Shown: positions 25,592-34,282 of the stretch, piece by piece | How the letters are laid out: each line of letters starts with the position of its first letter | How positions within the stretch are numbered: the stretch's first letter is position 1 | Source of the DNA: Desulfosporosinus meridiei DSM 13257 | GTDB lineage: Bacteria; Bacillota; Desulfitobacteriia; Desulfitobacteriales; Desulfitobacteriaceae | Assembly (NCBI RefSeq): GCF_000231385.2 | Contig: NC_018515.1 | Coordinates: 3,740,501-3,804,500, forward strand | Direction: 5' to 3' | Length of the DNA: 64,000 nucleotides | Notes under the pieces: generated by a model | The model's input: the letters and a program-made list of their open reading frames with translations, nothing else | Told to the model about the DNA's origin: nothing | Databases searched by the model: none | Program-made: the position numbers and the translations under genes

Positions 25592-26527
25592 TCAACCTCT
25601 GGTTCCGCGCTCGTAGGGCTTACCAAGTGCTGCTGGCGCCCAGACGCGTCCATAAGAGATTGCCAGAGCAATTATTGTTACCATATACGGTAGAATAACT
25701 GCCAACTCGTAGGGAAAATTGATGCCTAGGACTTGAACCATACTTTGGAAGGAATCAGCCATGCTGAATAAAAGTGAACCAAGCAGAATCCCCCAAGGAC
25801 TCCAACGACCAAAGTAAACAAGGGCTATGGCTATAAAACCTCTGCCAGCAGTAATATTGTCTGCATACATATTTGCTTGCCCTATTGTTAAAAAGGCTCC
25901 TGCCAGCGAAGCTAGCATCCCGCCGACTATCAAACACTGATATCTGATTTTGACGACACTCACGCCCAAAGTATCTGCAGCCTCCGGTTTATTGCCTACT
26001 GCACGAATGTTTAAGCCCCAACTCGTCTTATAGAGTACTATTCCAGACAAAGGTACCAGAAGAAATGCAGTATACACCAGGACATTATGATTAAAGAGAA
26101 CTTGCCCAATCAGAGGTATATCACTCAACATAGGGATTGCTATAGGTTTTAGTCCATCAATGGAAGTTACCCCTCCTACATAGAGACGAAATAGCAAACC
26201 TGATAGCCCCCAGCCAAACATATACAACCCAATCCCACTTATTCCTTGTTCGGCCTTAAAGGTAACGCTTACAAAAGCCATTATCAGCCCCATCAGTGCT
26301 CCAATAGCTAGACTTATAATTATTCCCAGTAGAGGACTACCTTGTTGGAGCGTCGCAAAAAAACCTGCGAAAGCTCCCATCATCATAATACCTTCCACCC
26401 CGAGATTATAAACGCCTGACCGTTGAACAAACATTTCACCTAAGGCAGCTAAAAGAAAGGGGGTTGCCAGGCGGACTCCGGTGGCTAGTATAATTATAAA
26501 AATATCAATACTCATGAATCCTTCCAT
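25592..26527 (-). CDS. BMP-type ABC importer permease, NupQ/YufQ-like (system 1)
   Basis: The 311-residue permease of the BPD_transp_2 family has about eight to nine helices. Conserved parts are the ALGEMFVQRSGVYNLGVEGIMMMGA motif near the start and ITAGRGFIAIALVYFGRWSPWG near the end. It pairs with the permease encoded just upstream. ATG 26527 follows GGAGGTG with eight bases spacing, and its first 16 bases overlap the end of the upstream gene. The ligand is inferred to be a nucleoside or a base. Confidence 0.9.
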   Translation of the reverse strand: MEGFMSIDIFIIILATGVRLATPFLLAALGEMFVQRSGVYNLGVEGIMMMGAFAGFFATLQQGSPLLGIIISLAIGALMGLIMAFVSVTFKAEQGISGIGLYMFGWGLSGLLFRLYVGGVTSIDGLKPIAIPMLSDIPLIGQVLFNHNVLVYTAFLLVPLSGIVLYKTSWGLNIRAVGNKPEAADTLGVSVVKIRYQCLIVGGMLASLAGAFLTIGQANMYADNITAGRGFIAIALVYFGRWSPWGILLGSLLFSMADSFQSMVQVLGINFPYELAVILPYMVTIIALAISYGRVWAPAALGKPYERGTRG

Positions 26528-27630
26528 TTACTTCCCACCTCCCCTATCCACTTTTGTCCCAAAAGTTTGGCTTTCAATTTAACGATAGAATCTGGACTTC
26601 TCAAGAAGTAATCACTCGAAACAACAAACAAGACAACCAATCCTTGAATGACCATAATCATAGCAGCAGGAATATTGACAGCCCTTTGCATCATATCTGC
26701 GCCTACAAGCAAAGCCCCAAACAATATCGAAGCTGGGATAGTACCTAATGGATGCAGGCGACCGAAAAGTGCAGCAACAATTCCGCTGAATCCATACCCT
26801 GCAGACAGACCTTCTAATGAACGATGATGTACTCCTGTGACTTCTACAACTCCGGCAAGGCCTGCCATTCCTCCAGCCATAGCCATAGCTAAAATTAAGT
26901 ACCATTCTACTTTTATGCCAGCATACCTGGCTGCTTCAGGTCCAGCTCCAACCGCACGCAAACGATATCCACGGCTTGTTTTCCACAAAAAAACATATAC
27001 AAGCACAGCCAAAACTAGGGCGAAAATAAGTCCCGTATGGATTCTAGTTCCCGGTACAAGACGGCTAAGCCAGATTTGCTCAGGAATTAATGCTGTCTGT
27101 GGTACACCTGTACCGTAGGAAACCTCTTTTGGATCAATCAATGGCCCCCTTATAAGAAACAGATATAACTGTAACGCAATTTGGTTAAGCATTACAGTAC
27201 TTAGTATCTCATTGACAGATAGACGAGCTTTAAGCCAACCGGCAATACCACCCCATATTGCACCACACGCTCCGCCTGCCACAAATACTGCAGGGAGCAG
27301 AATCATTGCAGGTACATCAGACAAAGAAGTCCCGACCGCTGTTGCTCCAATGGCCCCTGCCAGTATTTGACCCTCAGCTCCAATATTGATAATCCCACTG
27401 CGAAAGGAAATTACAATACCTAATCCCACTAATAGCAGCGGAACTGTCCTTACTAAAGTTTCAGTTATACCAAATTTATCCCCAAGCGGCCCTGAAAACA
27501 TTACTCCATAAGCCTTTATAGGGTCTGACTTAGCTAAGATAAGAAATAAGGCACCTACTAAAAGTGCTCCAAATAAGGCTAATAGTAGGACAAGAATTTG
27601 TTTAAAGACCCCATTATGTTTTGAACTCAA
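26512..27630 (-). CDS. BMP-type ABC importer permease, NupP/YufP-like (system 1)
   Basis: The BPD_transp_2 permease of about 372 residues has roughly ten helices. Signature stretches are SGIINIGAEGQILAGAIGA, NEILSTVMLNQIAL and GYGFSGIVAALFGRLHPLG. It is the first gene of operon 1. The frame is open to 27693, but the translated N-terminus there is not membrane-like; TTG 27630, ten bases after GGATGGAG, gives the usual family start. A short frame (27614-27715) with a good ribosome site ends 14 bases past this TTG and could couple translation. Confidence 0.85.
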   Translation of the reverse strand: MSSKHNGVFKQILVLLLALFGALLVGALFLILAKSDPIKAYGVMFSGPLGDKFGITETLVRTVPLLLVGLGIVISFRSGIINIGAEGQILAGAIGATAVGTSLSDVPAMILLPAVFVAGGACGAIWGGIAGWLKARLSVNEILSTVMLNQIALQLYLFLIRGPLIDPKEVSYGTGVPQTALIPEQIWLSRLVPGTRIHTGLIFALVLAVLVYVFLWKTSRGYRLRAVGAGPEAARYAGIKVEWYLILAMAMAGGMAGLAGVVEVTGVHHRSLEGLSAGYGFSGIVAALFGRLHPLGTIPASILFGALLVGADMMQRAVNIPAAMIMVIQGLVVLFVVSSDYFLRSPDSIVKLKAKLLGQKWIGEVGSKWKDS

Positions 27631-27715
27631 CGATACGCAACTCCATCCTGTCAGGAAATTGTAAGGCTCTTCTAATACTACCTTCGTTAGCAATGCCTGA
27701 TCCTAATGAGAACAA
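27614..27715 (-). CDS. Possible leader peptide of BMP operon 1 (33 codons)
   Basis: TTG 27715 lies five bases after GGAGG and opens a 33-codon frame ending in TAA at 27614. This overlaps the likely start of the first permease gene in another frame. It resembles a translationally coupled upstream frame. The product is soluble and matches nothing I recognise. It may instead be the old N-terminal part of the permease gene after a frameshift. Confidence 0.3.
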   Translation of the reverse strand: MFSLGSGIANEGSIRRALQFPDRMELRIVEFKT

Positions 27716-27837
27716 ATTCACCTCCACCTGCAAAGAATTAGTCGGAGAGATGAATATTGAAGCTTACCATCTACTCGGACTAAAATAACTAATCAAATAT
27801 GGTATACCCTAATTACAAATAGAATGTTGACAGAACC

Positions 27838-27874
27838 AAAAAAAGCTTCATAGAGACATAAACCTCTATGGAGC
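27838..27874 (-). terminator. Minus-strand terminator upstream of BMP operon 1
   Basis: On the minus strand an 11-base stem (GCTCCATAGAG/CTCTATGAAGC) is followed by seven T. No minus-strand gene lies upstream, so it may be a leader attenuator or end a small RNA. Confidence 0.55.
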
Positions 27875-28061
27875 CTTTATTCTAATGATTACCAATTATA
27901 TTATCTAATTAGCAAAATTGCAATAATTTCTTATTATGCCTAATTTTATCCTTATTCATTCATTTCAAGGTAAATCATACAATATTACAAGTAATCTAAA
28001 ATATATAAAATTTATGGATAATTTTGATTATTGTTATTACATTTATAGGCTGCATATGATA

Positions 28062-28107
28062 GAATTTACCTGAATGAATTATCATTCAGGTAAATTCCTT
28101 TTTTTGG
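28062..28107 (+). promoter_or_regulatory. 16-bp palindrome with T-run before acyl-CoA enzyme 2
   Basis: GAATTTACCTGAATGA and TCATTCAGGTAAATTC form a perfect stem with an ATTA loop. CTTTTTTT follows at once. The core TGAATGA-N4-TCATTCA resembles the Bacillus FadR (YsiA) operator, while the T-run makes it look like a plus-strand terminator. It lies about 165 bases before the gene and may act as operator, attenuator or both. Confidence 0.55.
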
Positions 28108-28272
28108 TGTTATTAATTTGGAAGAACGCTCTAACATTCATGGACTAATTAAGATTGGAGGGGAAATCATTTTAGAATAGTCTTAATTTATAAAATGTTC
28201 ACAATGAAATAGCAATAGTCTGGAGCTGCTCTCATTTTCTGTAATTTGTTGAAATGGTAGGTGAACTATTCA

Positions 28273-30495
28273 ATGAAAGAAAACTCGGGAATGATCTATG
28301 ACGATGTTGAAAAATGTGTCGATGAAGTTATTAACTACGTCGGCAAGGATATAACCTTTTCTATGACCCTAGCCTTAGGAAAACCAGTACGCTTTATTAA
28401 TGAACTATACAAGCGTGCCAAAAAAGACCCGGAGTTAAAACTCAAAATTATTACTGCTCTTTCTCTTGAGATTCCTAAGGGCAGTTCAGAACTTGAAAAG
28501 CGCTTAATGCAACCAATAATGGACAAGGTTTTTGCAGGAGTCCCTGAGTTTGAGTATATGAAAGATTTTCGCGCTGGAACTTTGCCAAAAAATGTCGAAC
28601 TATTCGAATTTTACTCTAAGGCTGGCAGCTACATAAATAATCCTGTTGCGCAGCAACGTCATTTATCCTCTCATTATACACACGTGGTTCGAGATGCTTT
28701 AGCTCTTGGCACAAATGTTTTCGGGGAACTAATATCCTACAGAGAAATTAATGGTAAGACTATGTATTCTATGGCCTGTAACCCGGATATTTGCCTTGAA
28801 ACTGTTCGTAAAATGAGGGAACTACGAGCCAACGGTCATAAATTAGTGATCATAGGGGAAGCCAATAAAAAGCTGCCCTTTATGTATGGTGATGCCGTAG
28901 TTGAGGCAGATGCCTACGATATTATTCTTCAGGGTCCAAATTTCGATTATGAGCTTTTCTGCCCTCCCAAGGATTCTGTTGCCCTCAGCGATCATATGAT
29001 TGGGATCAATGTCAGTCCTTTGATCAAAGATGGCGGCACTATCCAAGTAGGGATTGGAGCCCTCGGGGACGCAATTGTTTCAGGACTTATTTTGCGTAAT
29101 GAACATAATGCTATCTACCAAGAAATCTTGGAGAAAGCTGGTATAAAAAGACGATATGAAAAGTTAATAGCTGACTGGGGTGATACTGGCACCTTTGAAA
29201 AAGGTCTTTATGGCTCATCGGAGATGTTTGTTGATGCCTTTATGCAAATGTACAAAAAAGGAATTTTGAAACGGAAAGTCTACGAGAGTATTCCCCTTAT
29301 GAAACTTATCAATGAGGGCAAACTAGATCCCGATTCCATTCCTCTTGACATTATAGACCAACTCATTGAAATCAAAGCAATTCATAAGAAAATTAAAGCC
29401 AAAGACTTTGAGTTTCTTACAGAATTCGGAATCCTTAAACAGGGCCTCACCTATGATCACTATACAATTATTGATGAAAACACCAGATACTTCGCAGATA
29501 TGAATGAGGAAAAAAATCGATTAGAGATTCGAAAACTACTTGGCAAAAAACTGCTCAAAGGCACAGTAATTATGGGAGCCTTCTTTTTAGGACCTAAAGC
29601 CTTTTATAAAGACCTCAACAACATGAGCGAAGAGGAAAGACAGCTCTTTGCAATGTCCGCTGTTGAGAAAGTCAACCAGCTTTATGGGGGAGAAGAACTT
29701 CGTACTCTACAACGTAAAGATGCTCGCTTTATAAATACGGGGATGGTTGCCAGTGTTTTTGGAGCAATTGCCTCTGATCAACTGGAAAATGGGCAAGTCG
29801 TGAGCGGAATTGGCGGGCAGTACAATTTTGTAGCAATGGGTCACGTCTTACCAAAAGCGCGGGTCATAATTATGATTAAAAGCACAAAAGGATCTGGCAA
29901 AAACCTCAAATCAAATATTGTCTTTAATTATGGCCATTGTTCAATACCGAAACATATGAGAGATATCGTAGTTACAGAGTATGGGATCGCTGACCTTCGC
30001 AGTAAGCCAGAAAGCGAAGTGATTGCCGCAATGATTAACATAGCTGATTCAAGATTCCAAAAAAAATTACTTGAAAAAGCAAAAAAAGCGGGAAAGCTCC
30101 CCCAAAATTATGAAATACCTGCAGAGTATAGAAATAATACTCCGCAAAAAATACAAGCTTTGTTAAAACCTTATCAAGCTCAAGGCCTCTTTCCTCAGTT
30201 CCCATTTGGCACGGAGTTATCGGCGCTTGATATCAAGCTAGCAGGAGCGATGAAAGGCATGAAGGCACTCGCAAAAGGTAATATATTGAAAATAGTTAAG
30301 GGAATCCTTAAGGAATTGCTTAGACCCATTCCTAATTCAGCTCAACCCTACATTGACAGAATGAGTCTAGCCCACCCTGTTTCCATCAGCGAAAGATTCA
30401 TGAGAAAAATGGTCGTTTTTGCGCTAAGAAATGCTAATGTACTTCATTCTGAACAACATCCCGTTACAATGTCGAACCGGGTAGAAGCAAAATAA
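28273..30495 (+). CDS. Long acetyl-CoA hydrolase/transferase, paralog 2
   Basis: The 740-residue protein is collinear with the product at 13448 over its whole length, including GGQYNFVAMGHVLP, NYGHCSIPKHMRDIVVTEYG and the C-terminal extension LRPIPNSAQPY. It should hydrolyse an acyl-CoA or transfer its CoA. The start at 28273 follows GGTAGGTG and aligns with that of the paralog; the GTG at 28261 lies within this site. It stands alone between two BMP-type transporter operons transcribed the other way. A palindrome of the same type as at the first copy lies upstream. Confidence 0.88.
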   Translation: MKENSGMIYDDVEKCVDEVINYVGKDITFSMTLALGKPVRFINELYKRAKKDPELKLKIITALSLEIPKGSSELEKRLMQPIMDKVFAGVPEFEYMKDFRAGTLPKNVELFEFYSKAGSYINNPVAQQRHLSSHYTHVVRDALALGTNVFGELISYREINGKTMYSMACNPDICLETVRKMRELRANGHKLVIIGEANKKLPFMYGDAVVEADAYDIILQGPNFDYELFCPPKDSVALSDHMIGINVSPLIKDGGTIQVGIGALGDAIVSGLILRNEHNAIYQEILEKAGIKRRYEKLIADWGDTGTFEKGLYGSSEMFVDAFMQMYKKGILKRKVYESIPLMKLINEGKLDPDSIPLDIIDQLIEIKAIHKKIKAKDFEFLTEFGILKQGLTYDHYTIIDENTRYFADMNEEKNRLEIRKLLGKKLLKGTVIMGAFFLGPKAFYKDLNNMSEEERQLFAMSAVEKVNQLYGGEELRTLQRKDARFINTGMVASVFGAIASDQLENGQVVSGIGGQYNFVAMGHVLPKARVIIMIKSTKGSGKNLKSNIVFNYGHCSIPKHMRDIVVTEYGIADLRSKPESEVIAAMINIADSRFQKKLLEKAKKAGKLPQNYEIPAEYRNNTPQKIQALLKPYQAQGLFPQFPFGTELSALDIKLAGAMKGMKALAKGNILKIVKGILKELLRPIPNSAQPYIDRMSLAHPVSISERFMRKMVVFALRNANVLHSEQHPVTMSNRVEAK

Positions 30496-30520
30496 ACAAG
30501 ATCCAAACAACAGCAAAAAT

Positions 30521-30560
30521 ACGCCTATGAGCAAGCTATCAAAGCTATCCTCATAGGCGT
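30521..30560. terminator. Bidirectional terminator
   Basis: ACGCCTATGAG/CTCATAGGCGT, 11 base pairs, between convergent genes. TGTTTCTG follows on the plus strand and ATTTTTG on the minus strand. Confidence 0.8.
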
Positions 30561-30601
30561 GTTTCTGTGGTAGAACCTTCTGTTAAGAAGTCATAAATAT
30601 G

Positions 30602-31534
30602 CTACCTTTCCTCTCGGTCATAGGATAGACCTAACGCTCCAGGAGCAGTCAATCGTCCTTTTTGGCGAGCAACGACAAAGACTAGGATTAAAACTGTAAA
30701 TAGATAGGGCAACATTTTTAAGAAAAACGGTGACATTTGAATACCTAAGACTTGTAACCGGAACCCTAGGGCATCGATTCCGCCGAACAGGTAAGCCCCC
30801 ATGAGAGCTCTCCAAGGATTCCATAAAGCAAATATTACAAGGGCAACTGCAATCCAACCCCTTCCTGCCGTCATGTTTTCCAGCCAGCTAGGGGCATAGG
30901 CCAGTGATAAGTATGCGCCGCCGATCCCACCTAAGGCACCGCCAACGACAACATAGATATATCTTAGATAAAAGACATTTAAACCAAGAGCGTCCATAGC
31001 AGCAGGATTTTCGCCTAGTGCTCTGAGATTTAAGCCCGGTCGAGTATGAAACATAAAATACCAGATTGCAACAACCAGAATATAACTAATATACACTAAC
31101 GCATCATGTTGGAACAATATTGGCCCAATGAAAGGTATCTCCCCCAATGGGCCTAAAGGGATAACCTCAAATGGCTTAGGCACAGGAATACCGATATATT
31201 CTTTGCCCAAGTACCCGCTAAGACCGGTACCGAAAATTGTTAAAGCCAAACCGCTAACGACTTGATTAGCTCGAAGTGTTATTGTAAGAAAGGCATGAAT
31301 TAAAGCCAAAGCTCCCCCGGACAGCATGGATGCTAACAGACCATACCAAGGATTACCCGACGTTACTGCCACCATAAAGCCTGACACCGCCCCGACAAGC
31401 ATAATGCCTTCAACTCCAAGGTTAATAACTCCAGCCCGTTCAGTAATAAGTTCACCCAGTGCAGCATAGAGAATTGGTGTTCCTGCAATCACTGAAGCTG
31501 CCAATAAAGGGATTAAGAATTCTTGAATGTTCAC
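30602..31534 (-). CDS. BMP-type ABC importer permease, NupQ/YufQ-like (system 2)
   Basis: The 310-residue BPD_transp_2 permease has ALGELITERAGVINLGVEGIMLVGAVSG at the start and MTAGRGWIAVALVIFALWNPW late, matching its counterpart in system 1. It forms a heterodimer with the next permease. GTG 31534 overlaps the stop of the upstream gene (GTGA), so translation is coupled. It is the last gene of operon 2. The substrate is presumably a nucleoside, but the divergence between the two systems suggests different ligands. Confidence 0.9.
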   Translation of the reverse strand: MNIQEFLIPLLAASVIAGTPILYAALGELITERAGVINLGVEGIMLVGAVSGFMVAVTSGNPWYGLLASMLSGGALALIHAFLTITLRANQVVSGLALTIFGTGLSGYLGKEYIGIPVPKPFEVIPLGPLGEIPFIGPILFQHDALVYISYILVVAIWYFMFHTRPGLNLRALGENPAAMDALGLNVFYLRYIYVVVGGALGGIGGAYLSLAYAPSWLENMTAGRGWIAVALVIFALWNPWRALMGAYLFGGIDALGFRLQVLGIQMSPFFLKMLPYLFTVLILVFVVARQKGRLTAPGALGLSYDREER

Positions 31535-32622
31535 TTACTTAATTCCTCTCCTTTCTGGCGAATCAGCTTTAATCGATAATTCGTAAATATCTCGCCTCCA
31601 AGGACAAAGAAGAGAATTGCCCCCTGCAGCATTGTAGCAACAGCGGCTGGTATGCCTTCTACTTGGACTGCATATCCTCCCACCTGTAACGCCCCAAATA
31701 ATACTGAGACTATTAGAATAGTAATTGGGTTGAGCTTACTCAACCAGGCCACGATAATAGCTGTGTAGCCGTATCCGGGACTGATTCCATGTTGAAGCTT
31801 GCCAATAATACCACTAACCTCAGCCATACCTGCTATCCCTGAAATTGCCCCGCTGAGAAACATTACCAGTAATATATTGCGTTTAATGTTCATCCCAGCG
31901 TACCGGGCTGCGCGTTCACTTGAACCAATTACATTGATGCTGTATCCCCAACGAGAATATTTAAAAACAATAGCTAAGAGAACCGCCAAGGCCAGAGCAA
32001 AAAACAAACCAGCATGGATACGAGAATCACCTAACCCCGGCAGCCTGGCTGCTTCAGAAAAGGATGCAGAGATAGGGAAATTTGATCCATTGGGATCCTT
32101 CCAAGGACCATATACCAAATAATCCACCCAAAGAATTGCTACATAATTTAACATTAACGTTGTAATGATCTCATTAACCTTCCATATAGCTCTCGGAATA
32201 GCCGTTAAAAGCGCCCAAAGTCCACCTGCAATCATGCCAAGAATTAGCATTCCGGGAAGCATGATATAGGCTGGAAGAGAAGGTATAGTCAATGGCAGCC
32301 AAGAGGCAGCCATAGCACCCATATAAAGCTGACCTTCAGCACCAATGTTCCATAACTTCATTTTAAAAGCCAGCGAAACACCCAAGGAGGTCAACATTAA
32401 AGGAATGGCCTTAACCATTGTTTCAGTGAGTCCATATTTCGATCCTAAACTGTCTACAAACATTAACGAATACACGTCCAGGGGCTTTTCTCCGGTTAAA
32501 ACTAAAAAGATCCCCCCTAATAACAGGGCTAGCAGCACGGATATTAAAGGGATGATATAAACCATTACCGGCGATGGAGTTAAGCGTTTCTCTAGTTTAA
32601 ATGTGAGCCGGTTCATTCTCAT
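31531..32622 (-). CDS. BMP-type ABC importer permease, NupP/YufP-like (system 2)
   Basis: The 363-residue permease has about ten helices. Motifs include LWNIGAEGQLYMGAMAASW, NEIITTLMLNYVAILW and ISPGYGYTAIIVAWLSKLNP. It is encoded between the ATPase and the second permease. Its start at 32622 overlaps the ATPase gene by 26 bases. A second in-frame ATG two codons later is equally possible. Same role as the product at 26512 in system 1. Confidence 0.9.
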   Translation of the reverse strand: MRMNRLTFKLEKRLTPSPVMVYIIPLISVLLALLLGGIFLVLTGEKPLDVYSLMFVDSLGSKYGLTETMVKAIPLMLTSLGVSLAFKMKLWNIGAEGQLYMGAMAASWLPLTIPSLPAYIMLPGMLILGMIAGGLWALLTAIPRAIWKVNEIITTLMLNYVAILWVDYLVYGPWKDPNGSNFPISASFSEAARLPGLGDSRIHAGLFFALALAVLLAIVFKYSRWGYSINVIGSSERAARYAGMNIKRNILLVMFLSGAISGIAGMAEVSGIIGKLQHGISPGYGYTAIIVAWLSKLNPITILIVSVLFGALQVGGYAVQVEGIPAAVATMLQGAILFFVLGGEIFTNYRLKLIRQKGEELSK

Positions 32623-34144
32623 TCACCCTTTCTCTCGCGGAGCAGGAACCTGTCATCAAAAGCCCAACCTCTTCCAAGTCGGCTTGTTCAACCGGAAAAT
32701 CTCCTGTTAACTTACCGTCAAATACTACCCCAACCCGGTCGGCTAATTTGAATATTTCGTCGAGGTCCTCTGATATAAGTAGGATCGCTGTCTTACGTTT
32801 CTTTAATTCTAATAATAGTTTGTGAACCGATTCTGTTGCACCAATGTCTAATCCTCTCGCCGGATAGATTACTACCATCAGTTTAGGGGAACTTGATATT
32901 TCTCGAGCCAGCAAAAGTTTCTGCAGGTTTCCACCAGAAAGTACTTTTACAGGCTGGTGCAAGCTAGAAATCTTAACTTGGTACTGATTCACCAAGGTTT
33001 CAGCGTTTCGCTCTACTGCCTGAGATTTCAATAACCAACGTCCAGAGAACTGAGGCTGATGATATTTTTTTAAAATGAGGTTCTCCAAGGCATTCAGATC
33101 CGGCACTAGTCCCATGCCTAAGCGATCTTCAGGTACATAAGCAACCCCTAGGTCAATGATTGTTCGGGGGGAGAGATTGCTTATATTCCTGTCGTTTAAG
33201 AGGATTTTTCCACTCTCAACACGACGCAAGCCAGAAATGACTTCCGCCATTTCCCGTTGTCCATTGCCTGATACACCGGCTAAGCCGAGGATTTCACCTT
33301 CGTGTACACAAAGACTCATTTCACGAAGGCAAGGGAGCCCCATGTCATTTAAGGCATTTACTTTATCCAGTTGCAGCACGACCCCACCCACAGGAGAAGA
33401 GTCTCTATCATACTTTGAGGCCACAGCTCTACCGACCATTAAACGAACCATCTCTTTAGCGTTGATCTGGTTACGTTCTAACACGCCAGCAAACTTTCCC
33501 TGTCGCAACACTGTAACTCGATCTGCAATTGCCTCAACTTCATTTAACTTATGAGTTATAAGCACCACTACACAACCAGCGCTGGCCATCCTGCGCAAAT
33601 TTTCGAACAATTCATTAGCTTCCTGAGGAGTCAGAACGGCAGTTGGTTCATCAAGTATCAACACTTTAGATCCCCGATAAAGCATGCGAACGATTTCAAC
33701 TCGCTGTTTTTCTCCAACCGAAAGCTGCCATACCTTAGCATTTAAGTTGATCTCTAAGCCGTATTTTTTCCCAAGCTCGTTAATTCTAGCTTTAAGTTCC
33801 TTATTAGAAAGAAAAAAGGATTTACCTTTCTCGCCCAAAGTAATATTTTCGGCTACAGTGAAGGGCTCAACAAGTTTGAAGTGCTGATGCACCATACCAA
33901 TACCACATGCTATGGCATCCCTTGGAGAACGAAATTTCTCTTCTGCTCCGTTAACCAAAATTTTGCCGGCATCGGGCTTGTATAACCCGGCTAGGACGGA
34001 CATTAAAGTGCTTTTCCCCGATCCATTTTCTCCTAATATAGCATGAATTTCTCCAGGGTTAATATCCAGGTCAACATTGTCATTTGCAAGTACTCCTGGG
34101 AATTTTTTCACGATTCCCCGTAATTGGATTAGGGATTGGTTCAT
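32597..34144 (-). CDS. BMP-type nucleoside ABC importer, double ATPase (system 2)
   Basis: The 515-residue tandem ATPase has a first P-loop GENGSGKST, signature LSVGEKQR and DEPTAVLTP. The second half has the degenerate GVSGNGQRE loop and signature LSGGNLQK. It is clearly paralogous to the ATPase at 23001. ATG 34144 is chosen because GAGGGGG stands seven bases upstream and the N-terminus then matches its paralog; the frame from 34180 contains that site. It follows the lipoprotein gene after a 138-base gap with a strong hairpin. Confidence 0.92.
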   Translation of the reverse strand: MNQSLIQLRGIVKKFPGVLANDNVDLDINPGEIHAILGENGSGKSTLMSVLAGLYKPDAGKILVNGAEEKFRSPRDAIACGIGMVHQHFKLVEPFTVAENITLGEKGKSFFLSNKELKARINELGKKYGLEINLNAKVWQLSVGEKQRVEIVRMLYRGSKVLILDEPTAVLTPQEANELFENLRRMASAGCVVVLITHKLNEVEAIADRVTVLRQGKFAGVLERNQINAKEMVRLMVGRAVASKYDRDSSPVGGVVLQLDKVNALNDMGLPCLREMSLCVHEGEILGLAGVSGNGQREMAEVISGLRRVESGKILLNDRNISNLSPRTIIDLGVAYVPEDRLGMGLVPDLNALENLILKKYHQPQFSGRWLLKSQAVERNAETLVNQYQVKISSLHQPVKVLSGGNLQKLLLAREISSSPKLMVVIYPARGLDIGATESVHKLLLELKKRKTAILLISEDLDEIFKLADRVGVVFDGKLTGDFPVEQADLEEVGLLMTGSCSARERVNENEPAHI

Positions 34145-34201
34145 ATTAGTCCCCCTCAATTCACAAACAATTTCCGGCAATACTCAGAAGAAATCTTTTT
34201 A

Positions 34202-34248
34202 GAGATTATAACTTCAAGGGCACTTACAGTGCTTGAAGTTATAATCTC
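34202..34248. other. Intercistronic hairpin, likely mRNA stabiliser
   Basis: GAGATTATAACTTCAA pairs with TTGAAGTTATAATCTC and an inner GCACT pairs with AGTGC around a TAC loop. No T-run follows on the minus strand. A stable hairpin between a binding-protein gene and its ATPase often protects the upstream message, raising binding-protein output. Confidence 0.6.
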
Positions 34249-34282
34249 ATAAGTTACAAGAAGCTATTTTGCCAACCGGATT

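Noticed and set aside
26554-27118. Several frames on both strands within the permease genes
   Set aside because: They are shadows of the membrane-protein genes in other frames, without ribosome sites.
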